A stretch of 64,000 nucleotides of DNA from JBCCQL01 sp039414355 (GTDB lineage Bacteria; Planctomycetota; Planctomycetia; Pirellulales; Lacipirellulaceae). The notes under the pieces were generated by a model. That model was given only the letters and a program-made list of their open reading frames with translations. It searched no databases and was not told the origin of the DNA. How positions within the stretch are numbered: position 1 is the first letter of the stretch; each line of letters opens with the position of its first letter. The stretch is taken from assembly GCA_039414355.1 (NCBI GenBank), contig JBCDJN010000011.1, positions 7,855 through 71,854 of the forward strand, in the 5' to 3' direction. A program made the position numbers and the translations under genes. Positions 55,909 through 63,375 of the stretch are shown here, one piece after another.

Positions 55909-57657
55909 ATGATCCGCCGTTTTGCTAGCGTCGTCTCGTGCACGATCGCCCTCGCGGCGGCGCCGGTCCTCGCGTGCCCGTTCTGCGTCGCTGAGATGCA
56001 GACGCTGAGCGAAGAACTGGCGAGCGCCGACGCCGCGGTGCTGGGCCGCTTGTTGCTACCGCCCGCGCTCGGCCTGGACCCGCAGGGCGCGACGAGCGAC
56101 AACCCGTTCAGCGCCGCCGACCCGGAAACGGGCGAGGCGACCTTCCGCGTCGAAGAGGTGCTCAAGGGCGAGCCCACCCTCGGCGAAGCCAGCGAGGTGC
56201 AGGCCATCTACTTCGGACGGGCCGACCTGGAGAAGCGGTTTCTGCTCCGCGGCATCGGCGCCCCGCTGGAGTGGGCGGTGCCGATCGAGCTCTCGCCGCT
56301 CGCCGTTGGCTACGTGAAACAGCTGCAGGGATTACCTGAGTCGGGCGCCGAGCGGCTGGCGTTCTTCCAGCCGTACCTGGAGCACGAGGACCGTCAGCTC
56401 GCCCAAGACGCGTACGACGAGTTCGCCCGGGCGCCGTACGACGACCTGATTAGACTCAAAGACGAAATCAATCATGAGCGGGTCGTTGAGCTCATCAACC
56501 GCCCGCGGATCAGCCCCAGCCGGCGGCGGTTGTTCTTTGTCATGCTGGGCGTCTCCGGCAGCGACGCCGACCTGCCGATGCTCGACTCCCTGCTGGAGTC
56601 CGACGCGGCGGTGCTCGGCCCGGCGACTCAGGCCGCGGGCAAAGTAGCGATGCTCGCCGGCGGGCCGCTGGGGGCGACGCTCGCCTTCGAGGCGGTGCTG
56701 GCCGAAGAACGCCGCAAGAAGCTCGGGCTCGACGCGATGATCGCCTGCTACCTGACGCTGCGCGGCGACGAGGGGCTCGACCTGATCGACCGCCGGTTCC
56801 TCGCCAATAAAGACGCCGACCAGACGCACACCTACAGCACGCTCATGGCTCTGCGGTTCCTGGCCGACGAGCAGCAGAAGTCCAGCCAAGGGACCGTTGA
56901 GAGGCAGCCGGTGGTTTCGTGGCCAAGGCTGCTCGAGTCGGCCCGGCTGCTGCTGGACAACGCCGCCTTCGCCGACCAGGTGGTTACAGACCTTGCTCGC
57001 TGGGAGGATTGGTCGGTGATGCCCAAGCTGGCGGAGATGTACCGAGCCGCGGGTGAGAAGGAGGACGACGAAGACCGTGCGGCCGTCTCCAAGTACGTCC
57101 GCGAGCCGATTGTCACCTACCTGGACGTGGCCACCGAGCAGGGGGGCGAGGTCGCCGAGCAGGCGGAGAAGTACCTCGCCGAGCTCGAGCCGATTGACCC
57201 CGAGACCTTCCGCCGGGCGCGGAGCCTGCACGCCTTTGGATTCCTCGGCCGGGCCCGCCCGCCGAAGCCGTCCGGCCAAGACCAGACGGCCGCGGACGCC
57301 GGCGGGACCGACGCCGCGCCCGCGACCGAAGAGACCGCCGACGAGATGCCGCCCAACCCGGCTGAGTTCGAAACCTCGTTCCAGCCGGCTGACGAGATGC
57401 CACCCGACCCGTGGGCGGCCGACCCGGCAGCGTTCGCGGCCGCCGAGCCGGGCGCGGAGCCCAAAGCGGAAGAACAAGCCGAGGCAGACGATCAATCCGA
57501 AAGCAAAGAGACGGCCACGCCTCTGCGAACCGCCTCCATACCCGCCGCGGCCGAGCCGCTCACGCCGCCGAGCCGAGGCATCCTGGTCCTGGCGCCCCTG
57601 GCGGCCGCCGCCACGTGCTTCGCCCTGTTATGGTTGATCCTGCGGGGAGGCGTCTGA
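55909..57657 (+). CDS. Exported protein with CPFC motif, helical repeats and C-terminal anchor
   Basis: 582 aa from ATG 55909 (frame open to 55828). Signal peptide MIRRFASVVSCTIALAAAPVLA is cut just before CPFCVAEMQTLSEEL: a CxxC pair at the mature N-terminus. Middle region (about 150-420) of helical repeats with acidic character (LPMLDSLLESDAAVLGPATQ, ALRFLADEQQKS), HEAT-like. Then a disordered Pro/Glu/Asp/Ala region and a single C-terminal helix (GILVLAPLAAAATCFALLWL). It is tethered at the envelope by its end. Third gene of the ABC/DUF3299 cluster, 154 bp after the permease; CxxC could bind a metal or act in redox. I do not recognise an established family. Confidence 0.75.
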   Translation: MIRRFASVVSCTIALAAAPVLACPFCVAEMQTLSEELASADAAVLGRLLLPPALGLDPQGATSDNPFSAADPETGEATFRVEEVLKGEPTLGEASEVQAIYFGRADLEKRFLLRGIGAPLEWAVPIELSPLAVGYVKQLQGLPESGAERLAFFQPYLEHEDRQLAQDAYDEFARAPYDDLIRLKDEINHERVVELINRPRISPSRRRLFFVMLGVSGSDADLPMLDSLLESDAAVLGPATQAAGKVAMLAGGPLGATLAFEAVLAEERRKKLGLDAMIACYLTLRGDEGLDLIDRRFLANKDADQTHTYSTLMALRFLADEQQKSSQGTVERQPVVSWPRLLESARLLLDNAAFADQVVTDLARWEDWSVMPKLAEMYRAAGEKEDDEDRAAVSKYVREPIVTYLDVATEQGGEVAEQAEKYLAELEPIDPETFRRARSLHAFGFLGRARPPKPSGQDQTAADAGGTDAAPATEETADEMPPNPAEFETSFQPADEMPPDPWAADPAAFAAAEPGAEPKAEEQAEADDQSESKETATPLRTASIPAAAEPLTPPSRGILVLAPLAAAATCFALLWLILRGGV

Positions 57658-57755
57658 CCGCCCGCCCCCGCGGCGCCGAACCAGCCGCCGGCTAACGCCG
57701 TAGCAACAGGTTGTAAGCGGCCGCCATCCCCTCTCCGTTCCCCATCGCCGACGCC

Positions 57756-58487
57756 ATGAGCACCACCGCCATCGCCGACGAAGTCTCAACCTTCGACGAC
57801 CAAGAACCGCTTGAGTACCGCTCGCTCCACACGGGCGCCCTGCTAGGGCTGTTGATCGCCGTGGTCTCCCTGGTGTTCCCGATCTCCGTCGGCGGCCTGG
57901 TCGACCCCCGCAACGCCGCCCTGCTGGGCGTGATCCCGACGGTCGGGCTCATCGTCTCGCTGCTGGCGCTGCTCAAGATCCGCTCGGCGCCCGACCTCTT
58001 CACCGGCGGCCTGCCGGCGAAGCTGGGCGTGCTGATCGCGGCCGGCTCGCTGCTCTACGGCGGCGGCAGCAGCATCTACACCTACGCCACCGAGGTACCC
58101 GACGGCTACGCCCGCACGTCGTTCTTCGACATGAAGCCCGACGCCGTCGAGACCGCCGGCCGCCAGCCGATCCCGCCCGACGTGCAGCAGCTCATCGGCA
58201 AGAAGGTCTTCCTCAAGGGCTTCATCCGGCCCGACTCCACCAACAACGGCCTGCGGCGCGGCGTCACGGAGTTCCTGCTAGTACGCGACAACAACCAGTG
58301 CTGCTTCGGCGACATCTCGAAGGTGGAGTTCTACGATCAAGTCGCCGTGGAGCTCTCCGGCGACTTGACCACCAACTACCACTCCGGCGTCTTCCGACTG
58401 GGGGGCGAACTCGGCGTGCGGCCCGGTGACATCACCCGCGGCGAGCCGATGCTCGTCTACGAGATGGACGCGGATTACATCAAGTAG
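57756..58487 (+). CDS. Membrane protein with C-terminal DUF3299-like domain
   Basis: 243 aa. Three to four hydrophobic segments between residues 28 and 105 (GALLGLLIAVVSLVFPISVGG, AALLGVIPTVGLIVSLLALL, LGVLIAAGSLLYGGGS), then a soluble part (about 125-243) with FDMKPDAVE, GKKVFLKGFIRPDSTNNGLRRGVTEFLLVRDNNQCCFGD and VAVELSGDLTTNYHSG. The LVRDN-QCCFG block is the DUF3299 hallmark and repeats in the next gene. Fourth gene of the cluster, 98 bp after the CPFC gene. The paired Cys residues may bind a metal. Confidence 0.8.
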   Translation: MSTTAIADEVSTFDDQEPLEYRSLHTGALLGLLIAVVSLVFPISVGGLVDPRNAALLGVIPTVGLIVSLLALLKIRSAPDLFTGGLPAKLGVLIAAGSLLYGGGSSIYTYATEVPDGYARTSFFDMKPDAVETAGRQPIPPDVQQLIGKKVFLKGFIRPDSTNNGLRRGVTEFLLVRDNNQCCFGDISKVEFYDQVAVELSGDLTTNYHSGVFRLGGELGVRPGDITRGEPMLVYEMDADYIK

Positions 58488-58516
58488 CCTTCTGGTCGGC
58501 GCCGAAGGACGCGGTT

Positions 58517-59212
58517 ATGCCACGCTCAGCGAAGCAGCGAACAACGGCGCTCACGGCGGCGCTAGCCGCGGCCGTGCTGCTTGCGGAGGTCTCGGGCTGT
58601 GGCGACGGTGCGGCGGTGGATGTTGCCGTCGCCAAGGCGAGCAACCCCGCCCCACCGCCGGCAGAGTCGCCCGCCCCAACCGGGTCGCCCGTCTCGGCAG
58701 AGCCCGACGCCGTCGCCGAAGCGTCAGCCGAGGCGAGCCAGCCGAGCGAACCGTCCACCACCGACGCGGCGCCGTCCGCCGAGCCCGCATCCGAGTCGCC
58801 GCCGGCGAACGATGCGGAGCCCGCCGAAGCGTACGATGGCCGGCTGCTGATCAAGTCGTTCGACGACATCAAGTTCGACATTGAGCCCGACGCGCCGTTC
58901 TTTCGCGAGATGCTCACCGAGCCGATCGAAGACCTCGCCGGCAAGCGGATCCGCATCCGGGGTTGGATCCTGCCGACGTTCCGCAACCGCGGCATCAAGC
59001 AGTTCGTGCTGGTGCGGGACAACCAAGAGTGCTGCTTCGGCCCGGGTGCCGCGCTCTACGACTGCATCCTCGTCGAGATGCTCCCCGGGCGGACCACGGA
59101 GTTCTCCACCAAGTCCGTCGCGGTGGAGGGCCGCTTCGCCATCGAAGAGTTCCGCCTCGGCGACCGCGTGATGGCGATCTACAAGCTCGAAGGCGAGAAG
59201 GTTGATCTTTGA
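58517..59212 (+). CDS. DUF3299 domain lipoprotein
   Basis: 231 aa. Type II signal ending in LLAEVSGC (lipobox VSGC), then a 70-residue Pro/Ala/Ser/Glu linker, then the DUF3299 domain (about 105-231): LLIKSFDDIKFDIEPDAPF, GKRIRIRGWILPTFRNRGIKQFVLVRDNQECCFGPGAALYDCILVEM and TTEFSTKSVAVEGRF. In Vibrio a DUF3299-type protein is encoded with an ABC transporter in a zinc-regulated operon (zrg), which I recall but cannot verify here. This gene ends the cluster, 29 bp after the membrane DUF3299 gene. Confidence 0.85.
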   Translation: MPRSAKQRTTALTAALAAAVLLAEVSGCGDGAAVDVAVAKASNPAPPPAESPAPTGSPVSAEPDAVAEASAEASQPSEPSTTDAAPSAEPASESPPANDAEPAEAYDGRLLIKSFDDIKFDIEPDAPFFREMLTEPIEDLAGKRIRIRGWILPTFRNRGIKQFVLVRDNQECCFGPGAALYDCILVEMLPGRTTEFSTKSVAVEGRFAIEEFRLGDRVMAIYKLEGEKVDL

Positions 59213-59227
59213 AGGCCGGGCGAAGCG

Positions 59228-60703
59228 TTAACTCTTCCCCTCGTCCCCGCCGCTAAGGCCCAGCTTGTTGAGCCAGCGGCGTTGGTTCTTGCCGTCGTTC
59301 GAACCGGCGAGTTGCCGGCGGCCCGCTTCCAGGTCGCTGAGCGCGTTCTCCAGCTCCAGCCGCTCGCGGGCCATCTTGGCGCGCTCGACGGAGAGCTCCA
59401 GCTCCGCGGCGCGGAGTTTCTCTTCCCACTCCTTCTCCAGCTCGGCGAGCCGCCGCCGCTCGTCGCCCAGGCGTTCGTCGTTGGCCACATTCCCAGACTC
59501 GCCGTCTTGGGCTTGTTCGAGCGCCGCCTGCAGCTCGGCGATCAGCTGGTCCTTTTCGGCCACCACCTCGTCGGTAATGCGGATCGTGCCCTGGATCTTC
59601 GCCACCTCCTCCTGGCGGGCGGGCGTCGGCCGGGCCTCGCCGTCCAGGCTCGCCAGCAGGCGACGCTTTTGCGATTCCCAGTCCATCTCGCCGTCGGCCT
59701 CGTCGGCCAGTTCAACCGGCGGGCCCGCGGCGAGCTGCTGTTCCAAGTCGGCCTTCTCGGCCTTGAGCTGCCGGACGTCCTCAACCGCCAGCTCGAAACG
59801 GCGGCGGAGGTCCTCCACGTCGTCGCTGCTCTCGGCAACCTCGGGCGGCCGCGCTTCCAGGTCGGCGACGTGCTGCAGCAGCTGGTCGCGCTCGGCACGC
59901 AGCCCCGAGAGCTCGAGCGACTCCCCGGCGCCCGCCTCGGGCCGGGTGGCGAGTTCCTGCTCCATCTCGGCCAGTCGGTCCCGCTGCCGGCTTACGTCGT
60001 CTAGGGCGAGGCGGAACTTCTCATCGAACTCCACCGCCGAAGCGACCGCCTCATCGCGCTGAGCGACCACGGTCTGGAGCTCGCTCTCCAGCCGGCTGTA
60101 GTGTTCGGCCGCATCCTGCCTCTGCTTGTGGAGCTGGTTGATCTCCTCCCGAAGCGACGCGGTCTCCTCCGCGCTCTCGCCGCCGTCGGCCGGCCGAGAC
60201 TCCGCAAGCTGCTGAGCCTCTTGTTGGGTTTCACGCCGCAGGCTCTCGACCCGTTCGCGCTCGGCCGCCACCTCCGATGCCCAACTCGCCAGCTCTTGCC
60301 GCTTGGCGGCGAGGCCCGCCTCGGCGTCGGCGATTTCTTGTTGCCGCGTCTGCTGCGACTCGGCCTGCTGCTGGAGGCTCACGCGGAGTTGTTCGAGGTT
60401 GCCCTCAATCTCGTCGCGCAGCTGCTCCCACTCGGTCCGCTCGGAGACAAACGCCTGCCGGTCCTCGGCCAGGCTGGCCTCGGCCTGCTGGACGCAAGCG
60501 GCCATCAACTGCTCCGCCGCCTGGCTGAGCTGATCGGAGACCTTGCCCTCGAGCGCCGCGGCGTGGTCGCGCTGATCGCCGAGCGCTTTCTGCGCACGCT
60601 CTCTCAACTCCTGCAACAGGCCGGGACTCGGTGGGTCGGGGCAGGTTGGGAGGAGGGGCGGGGCGGCGGTTTCGGTGGACCCGGTTGGTCCCGATTCGTC
60701 CAT
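59228..60703 (-). CDS. Long coiled-coil protein
   Basis: 491 aa from ATG 60703 (frame open to 60811). Pro/Thr-rich N-terminus (DESGPTGSTETAAPPLLP), then about 440 residues of Glu/Gln/Leu/Arg/Ala heptads without a folded core, with strings such as RERAQKALGDQRDHAAALEGK and ELEKEWEEKLRAAELELSVERA. A short C-terminus NQRRWLNKLGLSGGDEG follows. No membrane or signal sequence, so it is cytosolic and probably a scaffold or filament-like protein. The heptad pattern runs without a break. Function cannot be assigned. Convergent with the DUF3299 lipoprotein gene (15 bp gap). Confidence 0.75.
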   Translation of the reverse strand: MDESGPTGSTETAAPPLLPTCPDPPSPGLLQELRERAQKALGDQRDHAAALEGKVSDQLSQAAEQLMAACVQQAEASLAEDRQAFVSERTEWEQLRDEIEGNLEQLRVSLQQQAESQQTRQQEIADAEAGLAAKRQELASWASEVAAERERVESLRRETQQEAQQLAESRPADGGESAEETASLREEINQLHKQRQDAAEHYSRLESELQTVVAQRDEAVASAVEFDEKFRLALDDVSRQRDRLAEMEQELATRPEAGAGESLELSGLRAERDQLLQHVADLEARPPEVAESSDDVEDLRRRFELAVEDVRQLKAEKADLEQQLAAGPPVELADEADGEMDWESQKRRLLASLDGEARPTPARQEEVAKIQGTIRITDEVVAEKDQLIAELQAALEQAQDGESGNVANDERLGDERRRLAELEKEWEEKLRAAELELSVERAKMARERLELENALSDLEAGRRQLAGSNDGKNQRRWLNKLGLSGGDEGKS

Positions 60704-60930
60704 GCCCGGCGGCGATCGGTTCGGTGGTGAGGACACGCGGAGGTGCGGCCCAACCCGCGGCCGGGCGGGTTGGGCGGAGCCGCTGGCGCCGGCGGCGCGG
60801 CAACGGTCCAATGGTGTATACGCCGCTCCCGCGGGGCGGTCAAAAAGCCAAAGCGAATGCCGCTCCGCCTGGCGCGGATGCGCCGATTGACGCGGTTACG
60901 CCCCGCCAATGGCAGGAGCACCGACGCCGG

Positions 60931-61884
60931 TCAGAGCACCGAGGGATTCACCACGTTCGGCGGCGTCGCGCCCCGCAAGAAGTCGGCCGCTTGGTGAGCG
61001 ACCCGCGTCCGGAGTTCGGCGATCGCCTCGTGGGAGCAAAACGCCGTGTGCGGGGTGACGATCACCCGGGGGTCGTTGAAAGGCGGCAGCGATAGATCGG
61101 GCGGCTCGGGCTCCTGCACGTCGAGCGCCGCGCCAGCAAGCTGACCCGCGTCCAGCGCCGCGGCCAACGCGTTGTGGTCAATCAAAGGACCGCGGGCGCA
61201 GTTGATGAGGTACGCCGTCGGCTTCATCTTGGCCAGCGCTTCGGCGTTGAACAGGTGGCGGGTCTCGTCGGTCAGCGGGGCGTTGATCGAGACGTAGTCG
61301 CTCTGCCCGAGCAAGTCGTCGAAAGAGACCCACTCGACCCCGTCGGGCGTCTTCTTCGATCGATTGGTCCCCACCACCCGCAGCCCCAGAGCCAACGCCA
61401 TCTCGGCAAGCCGTTCGCCGGTTTGCCCCAGCCCGATGATTCCCAGCGTCTTGCCCATGAGCCGATCGATAGGCAGCGCCGCAACCAGGTCGTACTGGCC
61501 CGCCTTGGTCGCCAGGTGGCAGTCGGCGATCTTCCGCCCGAGAGCGAAGATCATGGCGAGCGCGTGCTCCGCCACCTCTTCCACGCAGTAGTCCGGCACG
61601 TTTGTGACCAAGATGCCGCGGCGGGTGGCGTGCTCAACATCGATGTTGTCCAGGCCGATGCCGGTCCGGCAGATGTGCCTCAGCTTGGGCGCCGCGTCAA
61701 TCACGCGGGCGGTCACCAGCCCCCAGCAAGTGAGGATGGTATCGGCGTCGCCCACCTGCTGGATGAGCGTCTCCTCGCGGTCGTCGGTGGCGGAAACCAG
61801 TTCGCAATCCGCCTCGGCAAGAATCGCCCGCTCAATGTCGGGGTCGGCCCAGGGGAAGTCGGTGTAGAAAGCGCGGAAGGGCAT
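60931..61884 (-). CDS. D-2-hydroxyacid dehydrogenase, CtBP-like
   Basis: 317 aa from ATG 61884 (frame open to 61965 but the upstream codons are the repeat array and the end of the next gene). Rossmann NAD site LGIIGLGQTGERLAEMALALGLRVVG. Catalytic residues are in place: Arg in INCARGPLID, Glu in ALDVQEPEPPD, His in VTPHTAFCSHEA. N-terminal FYTDFPWADPDIERAIL and CRTGIGLDNIDVEHATRRGI match C-terminal-binding-protein/phosphoglycerate-dehydrogenase-like enzymes. Substrate unknown. A heptamer array precedes the start. Downstream of the AMP-forming ligase on the same strand. Confidence 0.9.
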   Translation of the reverse strand: MPFRAFYTDFPWADPDIERAILAEADCELVSATDDREETLIQQVGDADTILTCWGLVTARVIDAAPKLRHICRTGIGLDNIDVEHATRRGILVTNVPDYCVEEVAEHALAMIFALGRKIADCHLATKAGQYDLVAALPIDRLMGKTLGIIGLGQTGERLAEMALALGLRVVGTNRSKKTPDGVEWVSFDDLLGQSDYVSINAPLTDETRHLFNAEALAKMKPTAYLINCARGPLIDHNALAAALDAGQLAGAALDVQEPEPPDLSLPPFNDPRVIVTPHTAFCSHEAIAELRTRVAHQAADFLRGATPPNVVNPSVL

Positions 61885-61892
61885 GGGAAGGC

Positions 61893-61920
61893 AGTTGGCT
61901 ATTGGCCGTTGGCTGTTGGC
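61893..61920 (-). repeat. Heptamer array (GCCAACN) before the hydroxyacid dehydrogenase gene
   Basis: On the - strand: GCCAACA, GCCAACG, GCCAATA, GCCAACT, then GCCTTCCC and ATG (61884). Only a ~40-bp gap separates it from the end of the AMP-forming ligase gene. Unit is unique in the window. Confidence 0.8.
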
Positions 61921-61961
61921 GAGAAAGGCCCTCCCGTGCAGGAAGGGGTAACGAGTTCGTC

Positions 61962-63320
61962 TCAAGTCGTCAGCTGCGGGGCCGCTGCTTGGTACATCCG
62001 CTCAATCTCACGACGGAACGAAGCCTCGATCACCGGCCGGCGGAGGCTGAGCTTGGGGGTGATCTCGCCCCGCTCCGCGGAGAACGCCCGCGGCAAAATC
62101 GTGAACGCCTTCACTTGTTCGTGGCGAGGCAGGTCCGCCAGGCAGCGGTCGATCTCTTGCCTGAAGACGCCGCGAACCACGGGGTGGCGAAGGGCGTGGC
62201 GCTTGCTGAAGACCCACAGCCGGCGGCCGCGGACTTCGGCCCGCACGCGATCCGGATTGGGAACCAGGATCGCCGAGAGGAACTTCCGCCCGTCGCCGAC
62301 AACGCACGCCTGCTCAATCCAAGGCGACGCGCCGAGCCGGGCCTCGATCGCCGCCGGGGCCACGTTCTTGCCGGTCGACAGGACCATCAGCTCCTTCTTG
62401 CGGCCGGTGATGGTAAGAAAGCCGTCGCCGTCAAGCTCGCCAAGGTCGCCCGTGTGCAGCCAGCCGTCGCGGATCGCCTCGTCGGTAGCCGTCCGATCGA
62501 TGGCGCCCGACTCATCGGCGTAGCCCAGCATCACGTTCGGGCCGCGGACCAGCACCTCGCCCGGCGTTTCTGAGGACGGGCCGGCGATGCGGACCTCAAC
62601 GCCCGGCAGCGGCTTGCCGACCGTGCCGATCTTGTAGTCGGCGATGGTCGAAACGGTGACCACCGGCGACGCCTCGGTGAGCCCATAGCCATTCAAGAGC
62701 GGCACGCCCTGGTCGAAGTAGTGCCGCTGAAGCGCCGGAGAAAGCGCCGCGCCGCCGCAGTAGCAGCGTTTGATCGCGCCACCGAGCACCTCGCGGAGCG
62801 GCTCGCCCCGCCGCTCGGCCACGTCGACCGCCTTCTGAAAAAAGTACGGCACGCCGTTGATGGTCGTCGGCCGGGCGATCTTGCAATCGCGAAAGACCGT
62901 CTCCCGAGACTCCGGCAGCACCAGCCGCGTTCCGCGATAGACCCAGGCGTAGAGGTCACAAACGCGCGCGTACAGGTGCTCGAACGGCAGGATCGACAGG
63001 CGAACCTCGTCGCGATCGTCCTCATCGCCCAGGCTTTCGGTGATCGCCTTGGCGACGGCGAGCGTCGTGAACACCAGGTTCTGCTGGGTGATGCACGCAG
63101 TCTTAGGCGTGCCCCCGGTGCCCGAGGTGGGGACCAACTTGTGCGATCCCGCGTCGCCCTGTCGAATCATGTCGAGCAACCGACCGGGGCACGCGGCAAA
63201 CTCAGCCCACGTTTGCCAAGTGAGCTCACCGTCCGCGATCCTTCCGATCGCAGGATCGTTGCCTCGCCGTGCCAGCGTGCGGTCAAACATCTCGGCAATC
63301 GTGGCGTGGGCCTGCGGCAT
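61962..63320 (-). CDS. AMP-dependent (acyl-CoA/acyl-ACP) synthetase, N-terminal domain shortened
   Basis: 452 aa from ATG 63320 (GTG 63362 is an alternative). Adenylation core present: NTP loop KLVPTSGTGGTPKTACITQQN, GYGLTEASPVV, WLHTGDLGELDGDGFLTITGRKKELMVLSTGKNVAPAAIEARL, and C-terminal Lys (GEITPKLSLRRPVI). The usual ~150 residues between an ELTWQTWAEF-type start and the NTP loop are reduced to about 30, so the first sub-domain of the N-terminal lobe is mostly gone. The NTP loop is atypical (GTGGTPKT for TTGxPKG). It may be inactive or hold a minimal enzyme; long-chain acyl-CoA/acyl-ACP synthetase type is most likely. Followed by the dehydrogenase gene. Confidence 0.75.
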   Translation of the reverse strand: MPQAHATIAEMFDRTLARRGNDPAIGRIADGELTWQTWAEFAACPGRLLDMIRQGDAGSHKLVPTSGTGGTPKTACITQQNLVFTTLAVAKAITESLGDEDDRDEVRLSILPFEHLYARVCDLYAWVYRGTRLVLPESRETVFRDCKIARPTTINGVPYFFQKAVDVAERRGEPLREVLGGAIKRCYCGGAALSPALQRHYFDQGVPLLNGYGLTEASPVVTVSTIADYKIGTVGKPLPGVEVRIAGPSSETPGEVLVRGPNVMLGYADESGAIDRTATDEAIRDGWLHTGDLGELDGDGFLTITGRKKELMVLSTGKNVAPAAIEARLGASPWIEQACVVGDGRKFLSAILVPNPDRVRAEVRGRRLWVFSKRHALRHPVVRGVFRQEIDRCLADLPRHEQVKAFTILPRAFSAERGEITPKLSLRRPVIEASFRREIERMYQAAAPQLTT

Positions 63321-63375
63321 TCGAACATCGTCGCGAAGTCCCACCGTCGCGACAACCACCACCCGAGTAGCCGCT

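Noticed and set aside
61962..63320. AMP ligase as a frameshifted pseudogene
   Set aside because: The frame is open throughout and C-terminal motifs are intact; the shortening is a clean internal loss.
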